From positions 1 to 64,000 of the forward strand of contig NZ_KE992083.1 of assembly GCF_000466425.1 (NCBI RefSeq): a DNA stretch of 64,000 nucleotides, read 5' to 3'. Numbering within the stretch: position 1 is the stretch's first letter; each line of letters begins with the position of its first letter. This stretch comes from Capnocytophaga sp. oral taxon 863 str. F0517 (lineage in GTDB: Bacteria > Bacteroidota > Bacteroidia > Flavobacteriales > Flavobacteriaceae). The position numbers and the translations under genes are program-made. Under the pieces are notes generated by a model, which had not been told where the DNA came from, did no database searches, and worked only from the letters and a program-made list of their open reading frames with translations. Positions 1-9,543 of this stretch are shown here, piece after piece.

Positions 1-3000
1 GACGACCTTTAGCTGCTTTGATCTCAAACTCAGCAGAAAGCTCGGAGGTACAGCCTCCTTGAGTGGCTTTTACCTTATACTTGCCTGCTGCAAGGCTGGT
101 GGTAATCTTACCTGTACCATCCACTAAAACGGTTCCCGTTCTACCATCATCTGATTTGACGAAAGTATAGGTTTTCCCTGTGGCATGGTTGGTAATCTCG
201 GCTACGGTTGCGCTGGTACAGCTTTCCGCTGTCAGGGTAAGGGTTGGCTTATCTGGCACTGGCTTCTTAGCAGCTATTGTAAAGGTCGTTCCTACTGATT
301 CGCAACCATCCTCCACGGCTTTGATTACATACGTGCCCGCCTCGGAGATACCATTGATAGTACCATTGGAAGCCACCGTAGCGCTCACTAAGGTTCCCCC
401 TTTGGTCACCCTGAAGGTAATTCCGGCAGCATAGCTGCTGCGGTTGCTCACCTTAGCGGTGCTTACTGTACCACAGCCCGCTGCCTGATCTTGGTCAACA
501 GTAGGTTTGGCAGGAGTAGCGTTGGTTTTTACCGCTATGATGTTACTCAAGGTTTCTCCACAACCTGTGTTCTTTACCTTTACATAATAGTACTTGATAC
601 CAGCTGCATTGGTTGGAGGTGTAAAGGTTGGGCTACTACCCTTTTGAGTACCGTTATAGGCATTGGTAAGACTCTCATACCACTCATAAGTGAGAGTACC
701 TGCCACGCCATGGGTATTGACCACCGCGGTAAGAGTGGCAGCGGTAGTACCTGTACAATACGGATTGGTAGGAGCTGTAAGCTGAGTGATACTTGGTGCT
801 GGTTTTACAGTGAGTTTCACCTCTTGGACAGACTCACAGCCACCGTTAGGACGGGTTATCTTGAGCTTATACTTGAACTCAGTAGTGGCCGTTAGCTTAT
901 CCCCTGTATAGGTAAAGGTAGGAGTAGCTATATTGGTAGCAGAGAGGTAGCTTAGGGCATCAGCTGGGGAGACCGCCTCCCAAGTATAGGTTTGGTAGGT
1001 AGGTACCCCTGGCTTGAGTGCAAAGGTATAAGGGTTGCTCTCACAGCCATTCTGATCGTCCATCAGACCGGTAATTGTCTCCGGTGATGGCACAGCTACC
1101 TTCACATCGCTACAGAGACAGTTGTTGTCCTTGTTGCGAATTACTAAGTACAAGCGGCAAATATCGGTATGTGGCAAGAGCTTATCGTGTGTAAACTCCT
1201 GCTCTCCATTGATTGCCAATGCTGCCCCATCGGTGAAAGTATCTACTAATTCACTATCCTCCAAGACCCCATCGTTGTTGGCATCCTTATAAAGGGCTAC
1301 CTTGAGGGTAGTATTATGAGGAGTAGTAGTACTGTTGTTCTTCACCTTATACTTGAAGGTTACTTTCTCCTGTCCTGCGACAATCTCGGAAGTGGTCTTC
1401 ACCTGAGTGATAGCCAACTCGGCACGCTCGGTATGGATATCTACTTTTTGCTCTGCTCCTGTGATAATAGTTACATCATGACATATACTAGGAGAAGGCA
1501 AGAGCGGACAAGCCAAGTTGGTAATCTTATCAGTTGTATAGTACTTGAGCTTAGCAGCCTGGTCACAATCCTGAGCAGGAATATTCATATCCTGATATAC
1601 TTCTAACTCATATTCGAAATAGTGACCATTTTTAAGGTTTTGAGGTATCTGTATCTCTACTTCCGTTTCATCTCCTATAGTATTATAAGATACAGTAGGA
1701 GGAGAAACAGGATAAGTTGTAGTGGTAGGTGGCAGTCCAAGATTCGTCTCTGTATAGCCTGACGGCGTATAGGTGGCCATAAAAGAGCCTATCCTGTACT
1801 TAAATCCTTTAGGCACACGAATATAGAGGCGACCAGTTGCTCCAGTTCGCTTGGCCGAACCAGTGATATTGATTTGGGTACGTCCGTGATAGCGTGCTCC
1901 TGTACCGCCCAAGCCTGCACAGATATTGGCATTGCCAGAGAGGTAGGTAAGGCTATTGGTTGTCGTATAGTCGGAGTTAGCCCCTATAATTCCTGCGACC
2001 ATCTCCTCGGTCTTCTGACCGGTGGCAGCCCCTCCACAGAAATTCTCCCCTACGATATCAATATCAAAGGAGGAACCAATGTTAAAGTTACAAGTAGGCA
2101 AGACACTGAAGGTAAGTTTCAGTTGCTGCTTATTAGGGTTCGCCTCATTGAGCGAGCCTGGGAGCTTGCCCCCAGGGAGGATGTCCTCTAGCTTATAGGT
2201 GGTAACATCCCCATTGCGCTCTATTCCTATATGTTTAGGATTGGAGACTATGGTATCATATACAACCCCATCGTATTCTACCTTCACCTTGCGAATGGTA
2301 AGCCCTGGTTTCTTGCGTACCACCAAATTGGCCTTGAAGATATCTCCTGTTCCTGCACTCTTAATGGTATAGGTATAGGGGGTATCCTGACACATAGAGA
2401 TTTTATTGTTGTCTAATCCCTGATGTACATAGCCAGGCTGTCCTGGGTTGGTATTGGCAGCAGTGATCTGCTTTTGGGCATTGGAGAGTATAACCGTAAA
2501 TTCTTTATAAGCATCTGTTCCTGAAGAGGTAGCACAAGTAGTGCGGTAACCTCCTGTAGGGTAGCCCGAACAGTTCCAACCTGCATAGAGCTTAAACTTA
2601 AGAGCAGATGTATTACAGCTAGTAATTTTGAACTTCACTGTATAGTACTTCTTAGTAGATGTAATAAGTTGACTTACGTGGAACATCTTTTCTCCTGAGA
2701 TCGTCTGAGGTGTAAAGGGAGTACCTTGAGGAACCCCTGCTGCATTGGTTTCCTGTAGGCTAACTACTTCCATACCTGGCACATCGGGTATAGAAACCCA
2801 AGCATAAAATGTATTAGGTTTTCCCGGCGGTACTGATAGGCTAAAGCGCGCCTCCTGCTCAGTCGCATTGGCAATAAAGGAAAGTCCCTGCCCCTCTGCA
2901 TTGATGACAAGTTGTGGCTTATTGCTGTACCAAATACGTTGCTCAAAACCTTTATTCACAACAGGAGCTGGTTCCGTGGTTTGGGCATAGTGGTAATAGT

Positions 3001-6000
3001 AATCCTCATATTCTACCTCAACACTAGCTTTCTGACCCGCCGCATTTAGGGCTGCCTGTTTTTTTGCATCAGTATCATCGGACGGAGCAAAAATACTAGT
3101 AGCTTCTTTTGTACTACAAGAAGCCTGTATAATAGGTTGTAGGTATTCCGCATAGGCTCCTTTCATTGTTACCATTCCCGGAGGGAGGTAGTGAGCATCA
3201 GCTGTATTGCTAGGGTTGGTATAGGTATATACACGCTCGGTCCCTTCGCTCATTGTCCATTTGCTTAAAGGAATAAGAACTGAAGGCCTATTATTATTAG
3301 AAACATCCGAAGGAACTGCATTGTAACTATACGTCACCTTATCCTTAATGATACGGTATGAGAGCGGCATCTTGATTGTGATTTTCTTAATACGCCTACC
3401 AGGACGGTATTCTCCCGTAAAATTATCCGTACTAAGTGTGGTACGTGTGGAGTACATTATATTACCTCCTATAGCATATTCATTACAAGCTTCAGGGTTA
3501 AACTGATTGGATGCTAATTTGGTATAGGTTTCTATGATGTTAAAGACAGGAATGAGATCCACTCCACAGTGCTGCTGGGCAGTATGGAATCCTTGAGCAT
3601 TCACATTGGTATCGGTCTTATCATCCAAGGAATAGAAGAAGGAAGTCTGTCCCGATTGTATATCCTTAGCATAAGTACTACCATCTGGAATATTAGCATT
3701 CATCACTTGGTAAGTTGCCACTACGGAAAAGGTCTGACTAGCAGCCAACACCCCTGCAGGGAGCGCAGAAGTAAGCTTCCAAAGGAAGTATTTTCCTTGG
3801 GTATCTTGGGTACGGGAAACCACCGCAGAAGCCTGTAGGGTGGTCTCATAGCTACCTACCTTTACCTTGATACTCTTGGGTTCAAGCTCGGCAGTTTTGG
3901 CTACAGCCATATAGTAATAGAGGTTGTCGGTAGGCCCTGCATTGGACTGTTGGCCTTCGGAGATCACCTCTATATGATCCAAATATAAGGCACGGCGGCG
4001 CTGACTGGCCGTTACAGCAGTACGTGCCACCCGCTGGGTCATAGTAGCATCCGTCCATCCATAGGAATCGTCGGCGCGTTCTACTTTGGTGGAGAGCATC
4101 TGTGGCCCTTTGAGAGCACAGGTAGTCGTAGGACATCCCATACTGATGGCCTTGGTTACACATACCCGAGGAATCTCACAGAAAGTGCCATCCCCATTCT
4201 TATCTAAGATAGAAATACGATATTCCAAATTGCCTGTTGTACCCACTCCTGTACAGTCAGAAAGTTCTAACTCATAAGCGATATAGCCTGGTTTTCTATT
4301 GTTTTTTATATCATCAAGGGTACCTACCGGATAGTTGGTGGTCAGGGCGGTATAGTCCAGTACCCCTCCTGCAGGCACATCCGCAATAGCTACCGAAGGA
4401 ACCGTTCTATCATTGGGGTCTTGCCCATAATAATAGCGGATGTTGGTCATCTTCACCCCTTGTGGCAATTTGGCATAGTAGCGATAGCGTATTTCATTAT
4501 TCGTCCAGGGCTGTCCCTTATACTTCTGATAAGAACTAAGGTACCCATAGGAGAGCATCAGATACCCCTCTATTGCCTGATTCTTTACCAATTGGGTCGG
4601 CGGAACAGAACCATCGGTAAAGGTAAACTCACGTCCAAAGTTCTGTGGGTTGTATAGGGCTCCCCTCTTTTCTTGGCCACAAGCATTTTCAAAGAAGCTC
4701 GTAATCACATCGTTTAAGCTAAAATTAGTAGCAATATTAGCACAAGTAAAGGTTGCTGCCCCTGTTTTGGTCTTCAGATCATAACAAATCCTTAGTGTCG
4801 CATCCTTCTTAAGATCATCGGCAAAGCCATCATTATCCTCATCGGTAAGCCCTACATCCTTTCCTGCTAAAGCAGTTACAGACAACGCTGCCAAATCATT
4901 AAGATCCAAAGTGATATCATTAGTCCCATTCCCTGGACTCAGCAGAATTTTGGTATTATCTGCGGCAATAATATTTATATTGGTAGGAATATAATTGCCC
5001 CCCGTTAATATGCGAATTTTATTCTTATAGGCTGTAGAATTATCAGTAGAAGTATTTTTATAGCCTATATAGGAGGTACCGACTACCGCTCCACAGAGGC
5101 CATCCTTCCACTCAAAATAATTCTCTTGGCTACCGGTCTGCACCGTAGTGGTATTCACTGCCTCCAAATTCACTGTCCTAGATGCAGGCGTGTTAATTCT
5201 ATCCTTCCAATACAATTCCGTAGCAGAAGGCCCCCAATAAGGGGTATAGTCAACCTGCTTGCTATTTGATTCACAAACCTTTACCTTGTATTTCTCCGTA
5301 AGGGTAATGGTCTCATTAGCAGCAAAGCTGCCTGCCTTGGTGAGCTTGTATAAGTCCTTGCCTTCAGAAGGGAGACCCTTGCCGGTAGGGACAGTCCCTA
5401 CTGCTGTAAGGGTATAGCCTGAAGGAGCAGTAAGGCTTACCTTCTCTATACCCGCTGGATAAGCCACTGAGAAATAGATCTCCTTAAGCTTAAACTCACT
5501 AGTATTTGTAACAGTGAAGCTATGGGTATAGGTCCCTAGCGCCTCGGTAACGGCACCTGCATCCAAGGTAATCTGCAATATAGGCCAGTTAAGCTTGTAA
5601 GCGGTAGACTTTCCATTGCTACTAGGCCCCGCAGGGGTTGCCGAGACATTGTCAAAGAACTGCACCCCTGCACTGGTAAAGCTGGCTAAGGCGGCCTGAG
5701 TGACCTTTTTCTTTACGGTAAAGACCAAAGGTGCCCCCGCGGCACCTGTTACGGTAAAGGTAGGTGCCTTGTTATCAGTATCTCCTGTCTTGCGTACCAC
5801 TGAAATGGCACCCGCTCCTGGAGCTACAGAGACATACTCCAAACCAGTGGCGAAGGTTACTTTCACCTCAGCGGTAGGAACCCCTACCGGTAAGGTAAGG
5901 CCTACCTCCAAGTCCATTTGGAAGTTTGTATCGGCAAAATCCACCGAAGCAGGCTTAGGCGTTACAGAAGTAACCACTACCTGCGCTCTGAGCTGCCCAA

Positions 6001-6067
6001 AGGAAGCTAAGAGGATACATACCGATAGATTAAAGAAAAACTTTTTGAAATTATTCAGCTTTTTCAT
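1..6067 (-). CDS. Giant secreted surface adhesin, 3' end outside the window
   Basis: An uninterrupted minus-strand frame from an ATG at 6067 (a second ATG lies at 6070) to the left edge gives about 2,022 residues with no stop; I read every line of it. It opens with a signal peptide (MKKLNNFKKFFFNLSVCILL, cleavage near AQVVV). The rest is beta-rich, Thr/Ser/Gly-rich sequence with paired cysteines. Calcium-loop-like DxNxDGxxxD/E motifs lie near 1250-1290, 4170-4205 and 4820-4850. Nearest the left edge, repeated Ig/PKD-like modules of about 80-90 residues contain Gly-Cys motifs. The layout resembles type IX secreted SprB-like adhesins. The diagnostic C-terminal sorting domain would lie outside the window. 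Upstream PorP/SprF and OmpA genes support export by the type IX system. The family assignment is inferred. Confidence 0.85.
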   Translation of the reverse strand, partial: MKKLNNFKKFFFNLSVCILLASFGQLRAQVVVTSVTPKPASVDFADTNFQMDLEVGLTLPVGVPTAEVKVTFATGLEYVSVAPGAGAISVVRKTGDTDNKAPTFTVTGAAGAPLVFTVKKKVTQAALASFTSAGVQFFDNVSATPAGPSSNGKSTAYKLNWPILQITLDAGAVTEALGTYTHSFTVTNTSEFKLKEIYFSVAYPAGIEKVSLTAPSGYTLTAVGTVPTGKGLPSEGKDLYKLTKAGSFAANETITLTEKYKVKVCESNSKQVDYTPYWGPSATELYWKDRINTPASRTVNLEAVNTTTVQTGSQENYFEWKDGLCGAVVGTSYIGYKNTSTDNSTAYKNKIRILTGGNYIPTNINIIAADNTKILLSPGNGTNDITLDLNDLAALSVTALAGKDVGLTDEDNDGFADDLKKDATLRICYDLKTKTGAATFTCANIATNFSLNDVITSFFENACGQEKRGALYNPQNFGREFTFTDGSVPPTQLVKNQAIEGYLMLSYGYLSSYQKYKGQPWTNNEIRYRYYAKLPQGVKMTNIRYYYGQDPNDRTVPSVAIADVPAGGVLDYTALTTNYPVGTLDDIKNNRKPGYIAYELELSDCTGVGTTGNLEYRISILDKNGDGTFCEIPRVCVTKAISMGCPTTTCALKGPQMLSTKVERADDSYGWTDATMTQRVARTAVTASQRRRALYLDHIEVISEGQQSNAGPTDNLYYYMAVAKTAELEPKSIKVKVGSYETTLQASAVVSRTQDTQGKYFLWKLTSALPAGVLAASQTFSVVATYQVMNANIPDGSTYAKDIQSGQTSFFYSLDDKTDTNVNAQGFHTAQQHCGVDLIPVFNIIETYTKLASNQFNPEACNEYAIGGNIMYSTRTTLSTDNFTGEYRPGRRIKKITIKMPLSYRIIKDKVTYSYNAVPSDVSNNNRPSVLIPLSKWTMSEGTERVYTYTNPSNTADAHYLPPGMVTMKGAYAEYLQPIIQASCSTKEATSIFAPSDDTDAKKQAALNAAGQKASVEVEYEDYYYHYAQTTEPAPVVNKGFEQRIWYSNKPQLVINAEGQGLSFIANATEQEARFSLSVPPGKPNTFYAWVSIPDVPGMEVVSLQETNAAGVPQGTPFTPQTISGEKMFHVSQLITSTKKYYTVKFKITSCNTSALKFKLYAGWNCSGYPTGGYRTTCATSSGTDAYKEFTVILSNAQKQITAANTNPGQPGYVHQGLDNNKISMCQDTPYTYTIKSAGTGDIFKANLVVRKKPGLTIRKVKVEYDGVVYDTIVSNPKHIGIERNGDVTTYKLEDILPGGKLPGSLNEANPNKQQLKLTFSVLPTCNFNIGSSFDIDIVGENFCGGAATGQKTEEMVAGIIGANSDYTTTNSLTYLSGNANICAGLGGTGARYHGRTQINITGSAKRTGATGRLYIRVPKGFKYRIGSFMATYTPSGYTETNLGLPPTTTTYPVSPPTVSYNTIGDETEVEIQIPQNLKNGHYFEYELEVYQDMNIPAQDCDQAAKLKYYTTDKITNLACPLLPSPSICHDVTIITGAEQKVDIHTERAELAITQVKTTSEIVAGQEKVTFKYKVKNNSTTTPHNTTLKVALYKDANNDGVLEDSELVDTFTDGAALAINGEQEFTHDKLLPHTDICRLYLVIRNKDNNCLCSDVKVAVPSPETITGLMDDQNGCESNPYTFALKPGVPTYQTYTWEAVSPADALSYLSATNIATPTFTYTGDKLTATTEFKYKLKITRPNGGCESVQEVKLTVKPAPSITQLTAPTNPYCTGTTAATLTAVVNTHGVAGTLTYEWYESLTNAYNGTQKGSSPTFTPPTNAAGIKYYYVKVKNTGCGETLSNIIAVKTNATPAKPTVDQDQAAGCGTVSTAKVSNRSSYAAGITFRVTKGGTLVSATVASNGTINGISEAGTYVIKAVEDGCESVGTTFTIAAKKPVPDKPTLTLTAESCTSATVAEITNHATGKTYTFVKSDDGRTGTVLVDGTGKITTSLAAGKYKVKATQGGCTSELSAEFEIKAAKGR

Positions 6068-6098
6068 CATTATGGATAATTTATAATTTCTCAAGGGG

Positions 6099-6106
6099 CA
6101 AAGGTA
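6099..6106 (-). promoter_or_regulatory. -7 box of the adhesin gene
   Basis: TACCTTTG on the minus strand fits the Bacteroidota -7 consensus TAnnTTTG and lies 31 bp before the adhesin ATG. No well-spaced TTG is visible. With the hairpin at 6246-6271 it suggests the adhesin has its own transcript. Confidence 0.55.
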
Positions 6107-6178
6107 GTACATTTTTTTGATTTATTTTGATTTCAAAATCTTTTTTTTCCACATAAAAGAATAAGATTGTTAATAAAT

Positions 6179-6222
6179 AGTGACTAGTGACAAGTGACAA
6201 GTGAGTAGTGACTAGTGACTAA
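6179..6222. repeat. GTGACTAGTGAC-type short tandem repeat
   Basis: Degenerate head-to-tail copies of AGTGACTAGTGACA fill the space between the adhesin and OmpA genes. Related sequence lies after the POT gene (9451-9543) and after the NAD(P)HX repair gene (59657-59697), so it is a dispersed intergenic family. Confidence 0.75.
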
Positions 6223-6245
6223 TAGACTGTGGAAAGAGGTAAAAA

Positions 6246-6271
6246 ACGGCAATAGGTTGCCCTATTGCCGT
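6246..6271 (-). terminator. Terminator of the SprF-OmpA transcript
   Basis: A perfect 11-bp stem (ACGGCAATAGG with its complement) around a 4-nt loop, followed on the minus strand by a run of six T. It sits 26 bp after the OmpA-family stop codon. Confidence 0.85.
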
Positions 6272-6296
6272 AAAAAATATAAACTATGAAAAAATT

Positions 6297-8309
6297 TTAC
6301 ATGGCTGTGATGATGAACTCACTACGTCTGTTCTGTTGGTGTTCCTCTTCAGAGCAACGAACGCCATTTTTACAACGGTTTACGAGTTGTGTTTCTCCAT
6401 ATCCCTTAGCGGTGAGTCGGCTCTTGTCAATACCCTGGCTGATAATCCAAGACATAGTAGCTTTGGCACGCTTGTCAGAAAGTATCAAGTTGGCCTTATC
6501 AGAACCACGGCTATCGGTGTGGGAGCGAATAGAGATCTTCATAGTAGGATGATCCTTCATGGCCTCTACGATCTTAACCAATTCGGCAGCAGCATCAGGA
6601 CGAATGTCGTACTTACCAAGGTCAAACTTGATTTCTTTGATTTGGAAAATCTTAGCTAAGTCATCTCCTTTTTTGAGTTTTTGCTTAGTGGTTTTCATCA
6701 AGATTTCTTTCTCAATGATTTTGCCTTTTTCACGGATGCTTACTTGTTCTTCTACCACTGCATAGTCCTTGCGTTGCGCTCGGAGGAATACAAAGGTACC
6801 ATCGCAATCCACCGTTTGAGCACCGAAGTCGTATTCTCCGTTGGCTTTGTTATCAATCTTAGTGATTTCTTTTTGATCACTATCGGAAAGAGTAAGGGTC
6901 ACCTCGCCAAGGACTTCTTTGGTATCTATATCCTTAACAATCCCCTTGATTGTTTTTTTACAATCGAACTCTAATGGTCTGTTTTGTACAAAGTAGTAGA
7001 TATCGTCTTTACCTTTCCCACCAGGACGGTTGGAGGAGAGGAAACCTATATTTCTTTTTTCATCAAGGATGAAGGCGAAGTCGTCATCAGGCGTATTTCC
7101 AGGACGACCAATGTTCTGTAATCTCTTGAGAGAGCCATCGTTTTCTATTTTCACGGCGAAGATATCCAATCCTCCTAAGCCAGGAAGTCCATCAGAGGAG
7201 AAGAAAAGTACATTGTGCTCGGAGACAAATGGGAAAGTCTCTCTACCTTCAGTATTGATGACATCTCCTAAATTTTCAGGCTTGCCATACACTCCCTTTT
7301 TGTGATTCAGACGTACGCGGAAGATGTCGGACTTACCATGAGTACCGTTGATATCAGCGGCAAAGTAAAGGTATTTTCCATCAGGAGAGATAGCAGGGTG
7401 CGCCACGCTATAACCTGTTACATTGAAAGGCATGCGTACTGCTTCTGTCCATTCGCCATTCTTTCGGATAGAGCGATAGATCTCCAAGAGGACTTTTTCC
7501 TCTGCTTTTTTTCTTTTTTCTTCTTTGGAAAGAGGCACTTCGTAGTTACGAGTGAAGTAAACGGTATCCAAGGTACGGGTGAATACTGGGCTGGATTCGT
7601 TAAGGAGAGTATTGAGCTTAGGAGCAAATTCTTCTTCTTTGGTAAGGTTTCCATCACTGAATTTCGCTCTGTAGAGGTCATAGTATCCCTCTCCAGTCCA
7701 GTTAGAAGTACCACGAGAGGACTTCGGTTTGCGGCTTGCAGTATACACGACTTCATCTTTTCCGTAGAAAGCGGTACCATATTCTGAATATTCAGTGTTA
7801 ATTTCAGCAGGCTTGATAGTTAAGCGACCAGAGTTATCTTTGATTACTTGAAGGTAGTCAGCATGTTCCTCCAATTTACGAGCGCGGAGGTCATCTTTAC
7901 CGGTTAATTTCATGAATTGCTCCAAGATTTTTTGAGCTTCGTCATAGCGTTCTACTGATTTGAGACATTGTGCATAACGATAGTAGTATTCTGGAGTAAT
8001 GTTATAATTGTTAGCTGCATTTTTAGTTCCTTCGAAGAGCTTATCATACCATTTCAAGGCTGTAGTATAGTCCGCATTGAAATAATAGGCATTCCCTAAG
8101 TTTTCCAAGATATTTTGGTCTACGTAACCTTGTTCGGCAATACGCTCGTATATCTTGATAGCATCCACATAGGCATATTTGCTATAAAGCTCATCCGCCT
8201 TTTTGATTTTGCTTTCGTTTTCTTTCTTCAATTTTTCCTTATCTTCCTGCGCGAAAAGGGCAGAAACGGAGCAGAAGAGCAGAAAAATAGTGGTTATTCT
8301 TCTTATCAT
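6297..8309 (-). CDS. OmpA-family protein with TPR and PD40/WD40-like repeats
   Basis: A 670-residue envelope protein with a signal peptide (MIRRITTIFLLFCSVSALFA). TPR-like helices occupy about residues 30-150. A beta-propeller of PD40-type repeats follows (the motifs ISPDGKYLYFAAD, FVSEHNVLFFSSDG and GFLSSNRPGG are visible). Then comes a carboxypeptidase-regulatory-like segment, and a C-terminal OmpA peptidoglycan-binding domain (IKFDLGKYDIRPDAA, then SHTDSRG). Such proteins typically sit with PorP/SprF genes and are thought to tie the type IX apparatus or its cargo to peptidoglycan. It begins 28 bp after the SprF stop, so the two are probably co-transcribed. The specific function is inferred. 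Confidence 0.9.
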   Translation of the reverse strand: MIRRITTIFLLFCSVSALFAQEDKEKLKKENESKIKKADELYSKYAYVDAIKIYERIAEQGYVDQNILENLGNAYYFNADYTTALKWYDKLFEGTKNAANNYNITPEYYYRYAQCLKSVERYDEAQKILEQFMKLTGKDDLRARKLEEHADYLQVIKDNSGRLTIKPAEINTEYSEYGTAFYGKDEVVYTASRKPKSSRGTSNWTGEGYYDLYRAKFSDGNLTKEEEFAPKLNTLLNESSPVFTRTLDTVYFTRNYEVPLSKEEKRKKAEEKVLLEIYRSIRKNGEWTEAVRMPFNVTGYSVAHPAISPDGKYLYFAADINGTHGKSDIFRVRLNHKKGVYGKPENLGDVINTEGRETFPFVSEHNVLFFSSDGLPGLGGLDIFAVKIENDGSLKRLQNIGRPGNTPDDDFAFILDEKRNIGFLSSNRPGGKGKDDIYYFVQNRPLEFDCKKTIKGIVKDIDTKEVLGEVTLTLSDSDQKEITKIDNKANGEYDFGAQTVDCDGTFVFLRAQRKDYAVVEEQVSIREKGKIIEKEILMKTTKQKLKKGDDLAKIFQIKEIKFDLGKYDIRPDAAAELVKIVEAMKDHPTMKISIRSHTDSRGSDKANLILSDKRAKATMSWIISQGIDKSRLTAKGYGETQLVNRCKNGVRCSEEEHQQNRRSEFIITAM

Positions 8310-8337
8310 TTTTAATTATATTAATTGATTAGTTACA

Positions 8338-9267
8338 TTAGAAGAAACGAGGAGAGATGATCTTTTGAATATCTCGGTAGAACTCGTAACGGAGGAAGAT
8401 CTCGTGAGATCCATAGTTGTATTTGTTTATTTTGGTTGTTTCCCAGTCGAAGGCATATCCGATGAACCAGTTCCTATCAATTTGGAAACCTGCCATTGCA
8501 CTCACAGCAGCACTCCAACGGTAAGCTAAACCGACTATAAAACGCTCATCGTACATGAAGTTACCAGAAAGATCAACCTGCAAGGGGCTTCCAGATACCA
8601 TTTTCATCAGGGCAGCTGGCTTGAACTTGATATCAGAAGAAAGGTCGAACACATAGCCTCCCATAAGGTTGTAGTGTTGTTTTTCATTAATATCAGTAAT
8701 CTTTCGCTCATCAGTCTTGGAGAAGGTTTTGGTATCCAAAAGGTGAGGAATAGAGAATCCTACATAGTAGTTTTCCCCATAGTAATATACCCCTGCTCCA
8801 ATATTGGGCAAGAAGGTATTGGGTTTTCCTTCGAAAGAAGCATCGGCTGGATACATAAGGTTGAGCTTATCTCGATCGAAGTTGTAAAAACCTGCTGCTG
8901 CCTTTAGTCCGAAAGCGAGCTTAGAGTCTTCGAAATCCAAGGTATAAGCGAAGTCCCCCTCTATGATATTGGTTGACTGCGGGCCTATACTCTCATGATA
9001 GATAGCTGCTCCTACTCCTATATTCTTTTCTTCAAAGGGAGTATGGAAACTCAAGGCTGCTGTCTTAGGGGCTCCATCTAGGCCTACCCACTGATTGCGA
9101 TAAAGTGCAAAAATACTAGTACTCCCACGAGAACCTGCATAGGCAGGGTTGATCATCATCGTGTTGTACATATACTGGGTGTATTGGGAATCCTGTTGTG
9201 CAAATGCTTGATCTCCAAGCAATGCTACTCCTAATAACACCACTAAACGCATTCCTTTTTTTAACAT
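8338..9267 (-). CDS. PorP/SprF-family type IX secretion outer-membrane protein
   Basis: About 309 residues. I start it at MLKKGMRLVVLLG (9267) because this gives a clean signal peptide ending FAQQDSQYTQYMYN, and because the promoter at 9290-9321 lies inside the longer 9336 frame, ruling out that start. The motif YMYNTMMINPAYAGSRG is the hallmark N-terminus of the PorP/SprF family; the rest alternates as an outer-membrane beta-barrel. Members act with the type IX system and are often dedicated to a neighbouring giant cargo (in Flavobacterium johnsoniae, SprF serves SprB). It is the first gene of the SprF-OmpA transcript upstream of the adhesin, so that adhesin is its likely client. Confidence 0.9.
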   Translation of the reverse strand: MLKKGMRLVVLLGVALLGDQAFAQQDSQYTQYMYNTMMINPAYAGSRGSTSIFALYRNQWVGLDGAPKTAALSFHTPFEEKNIGVGAAIYHESIGPQSTNIIEGDFAYTLDFEDSKLAFGLKAAAGFYNFDRDKLNLMYPADASFEGKPNTFLPNIGAGVYYYGENYYVGFSIPHLLDTKTFSKTDERKITDINEKQHYNLMGGYVFDLSSDIKFKPAALMKMVSGSPLQVDLSGNFMYDERFIVGLAYRWSAAVSAMAGFQIDRNWFIGYAFDWETTKINKYNYGSHEIFLRYEFYRDIQKIISPRFF

Positions 9268-9289
9268 ATTCTTTTCGTTTAAAAGTGTG

Positions 9290-9321
9290 CAAAGATACAA
9301 TAAAAACAAACGATTATACAA
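9290..9321 (-). promoter_or_regulatory. Promoter of the SprF-OmpA operon
   Basis: Minus-strand TATCTTTG (9290-9297) with TTG at 9319-9321, 21 bp apart, matches the Bacteroidota -33/-7 promoter. It places transcription start about 15 bp before the chosen SprF start codon. Confidence 0.75.
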
Positions 9322-9450
9322 ATATTTTGCGTTCATATTTCACTTTTTTTCACTCCTTTTTTCAAAACTCACTGTAAATCAGAAAATTAAGGATAAAAAA
9401 GTTATTAACAATCAAAAATAATTCTCTATTCTCAATTGTTAATTGTTAAT

Positions 9451-9543
9451 TAGTAACTAGTGGTTTGTATTAATGAGCAATGACAAGTGACTAATCCTCT
9501 TGTGGGCATTAATCACTCGTCACTGGTCATTAGTTACTTTTTA
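9451..9543 (-). terminator. Long imperfect hairpin after the POT gene, built from GTGAC repeats
   Basis: AGTAACTA at the left pairs with TAGTTACT at the right, and between them AATGACaagTGACTAAT faces ATTAaTCACTcgTCACTggTCATT. The structure begins just after the POT stop codon, so it may end or stabilise that transcript. Its sequence belongs to the same repeat family as 6179-6222. Confidence 0.5.

Noticed and set aside
180-2416. Several plus-strand open frames of 60-135 codons
   Set aside because: They lie antisense to the continuous adhesin frame, have no family match and biased composition expected of shadow frames.
6179-6222. Short repeats that could be read as a CRISPR array
   Set aside because: The units are degenerate, contiguous and lack spacers, and no cas gene is near.
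9268-9336. Longer N-terminus for the PorP/SprF protein
   Set aside because: The promoter at 9290-9321 overlaps this stretch, and the signal peptide starts at the internal Met.
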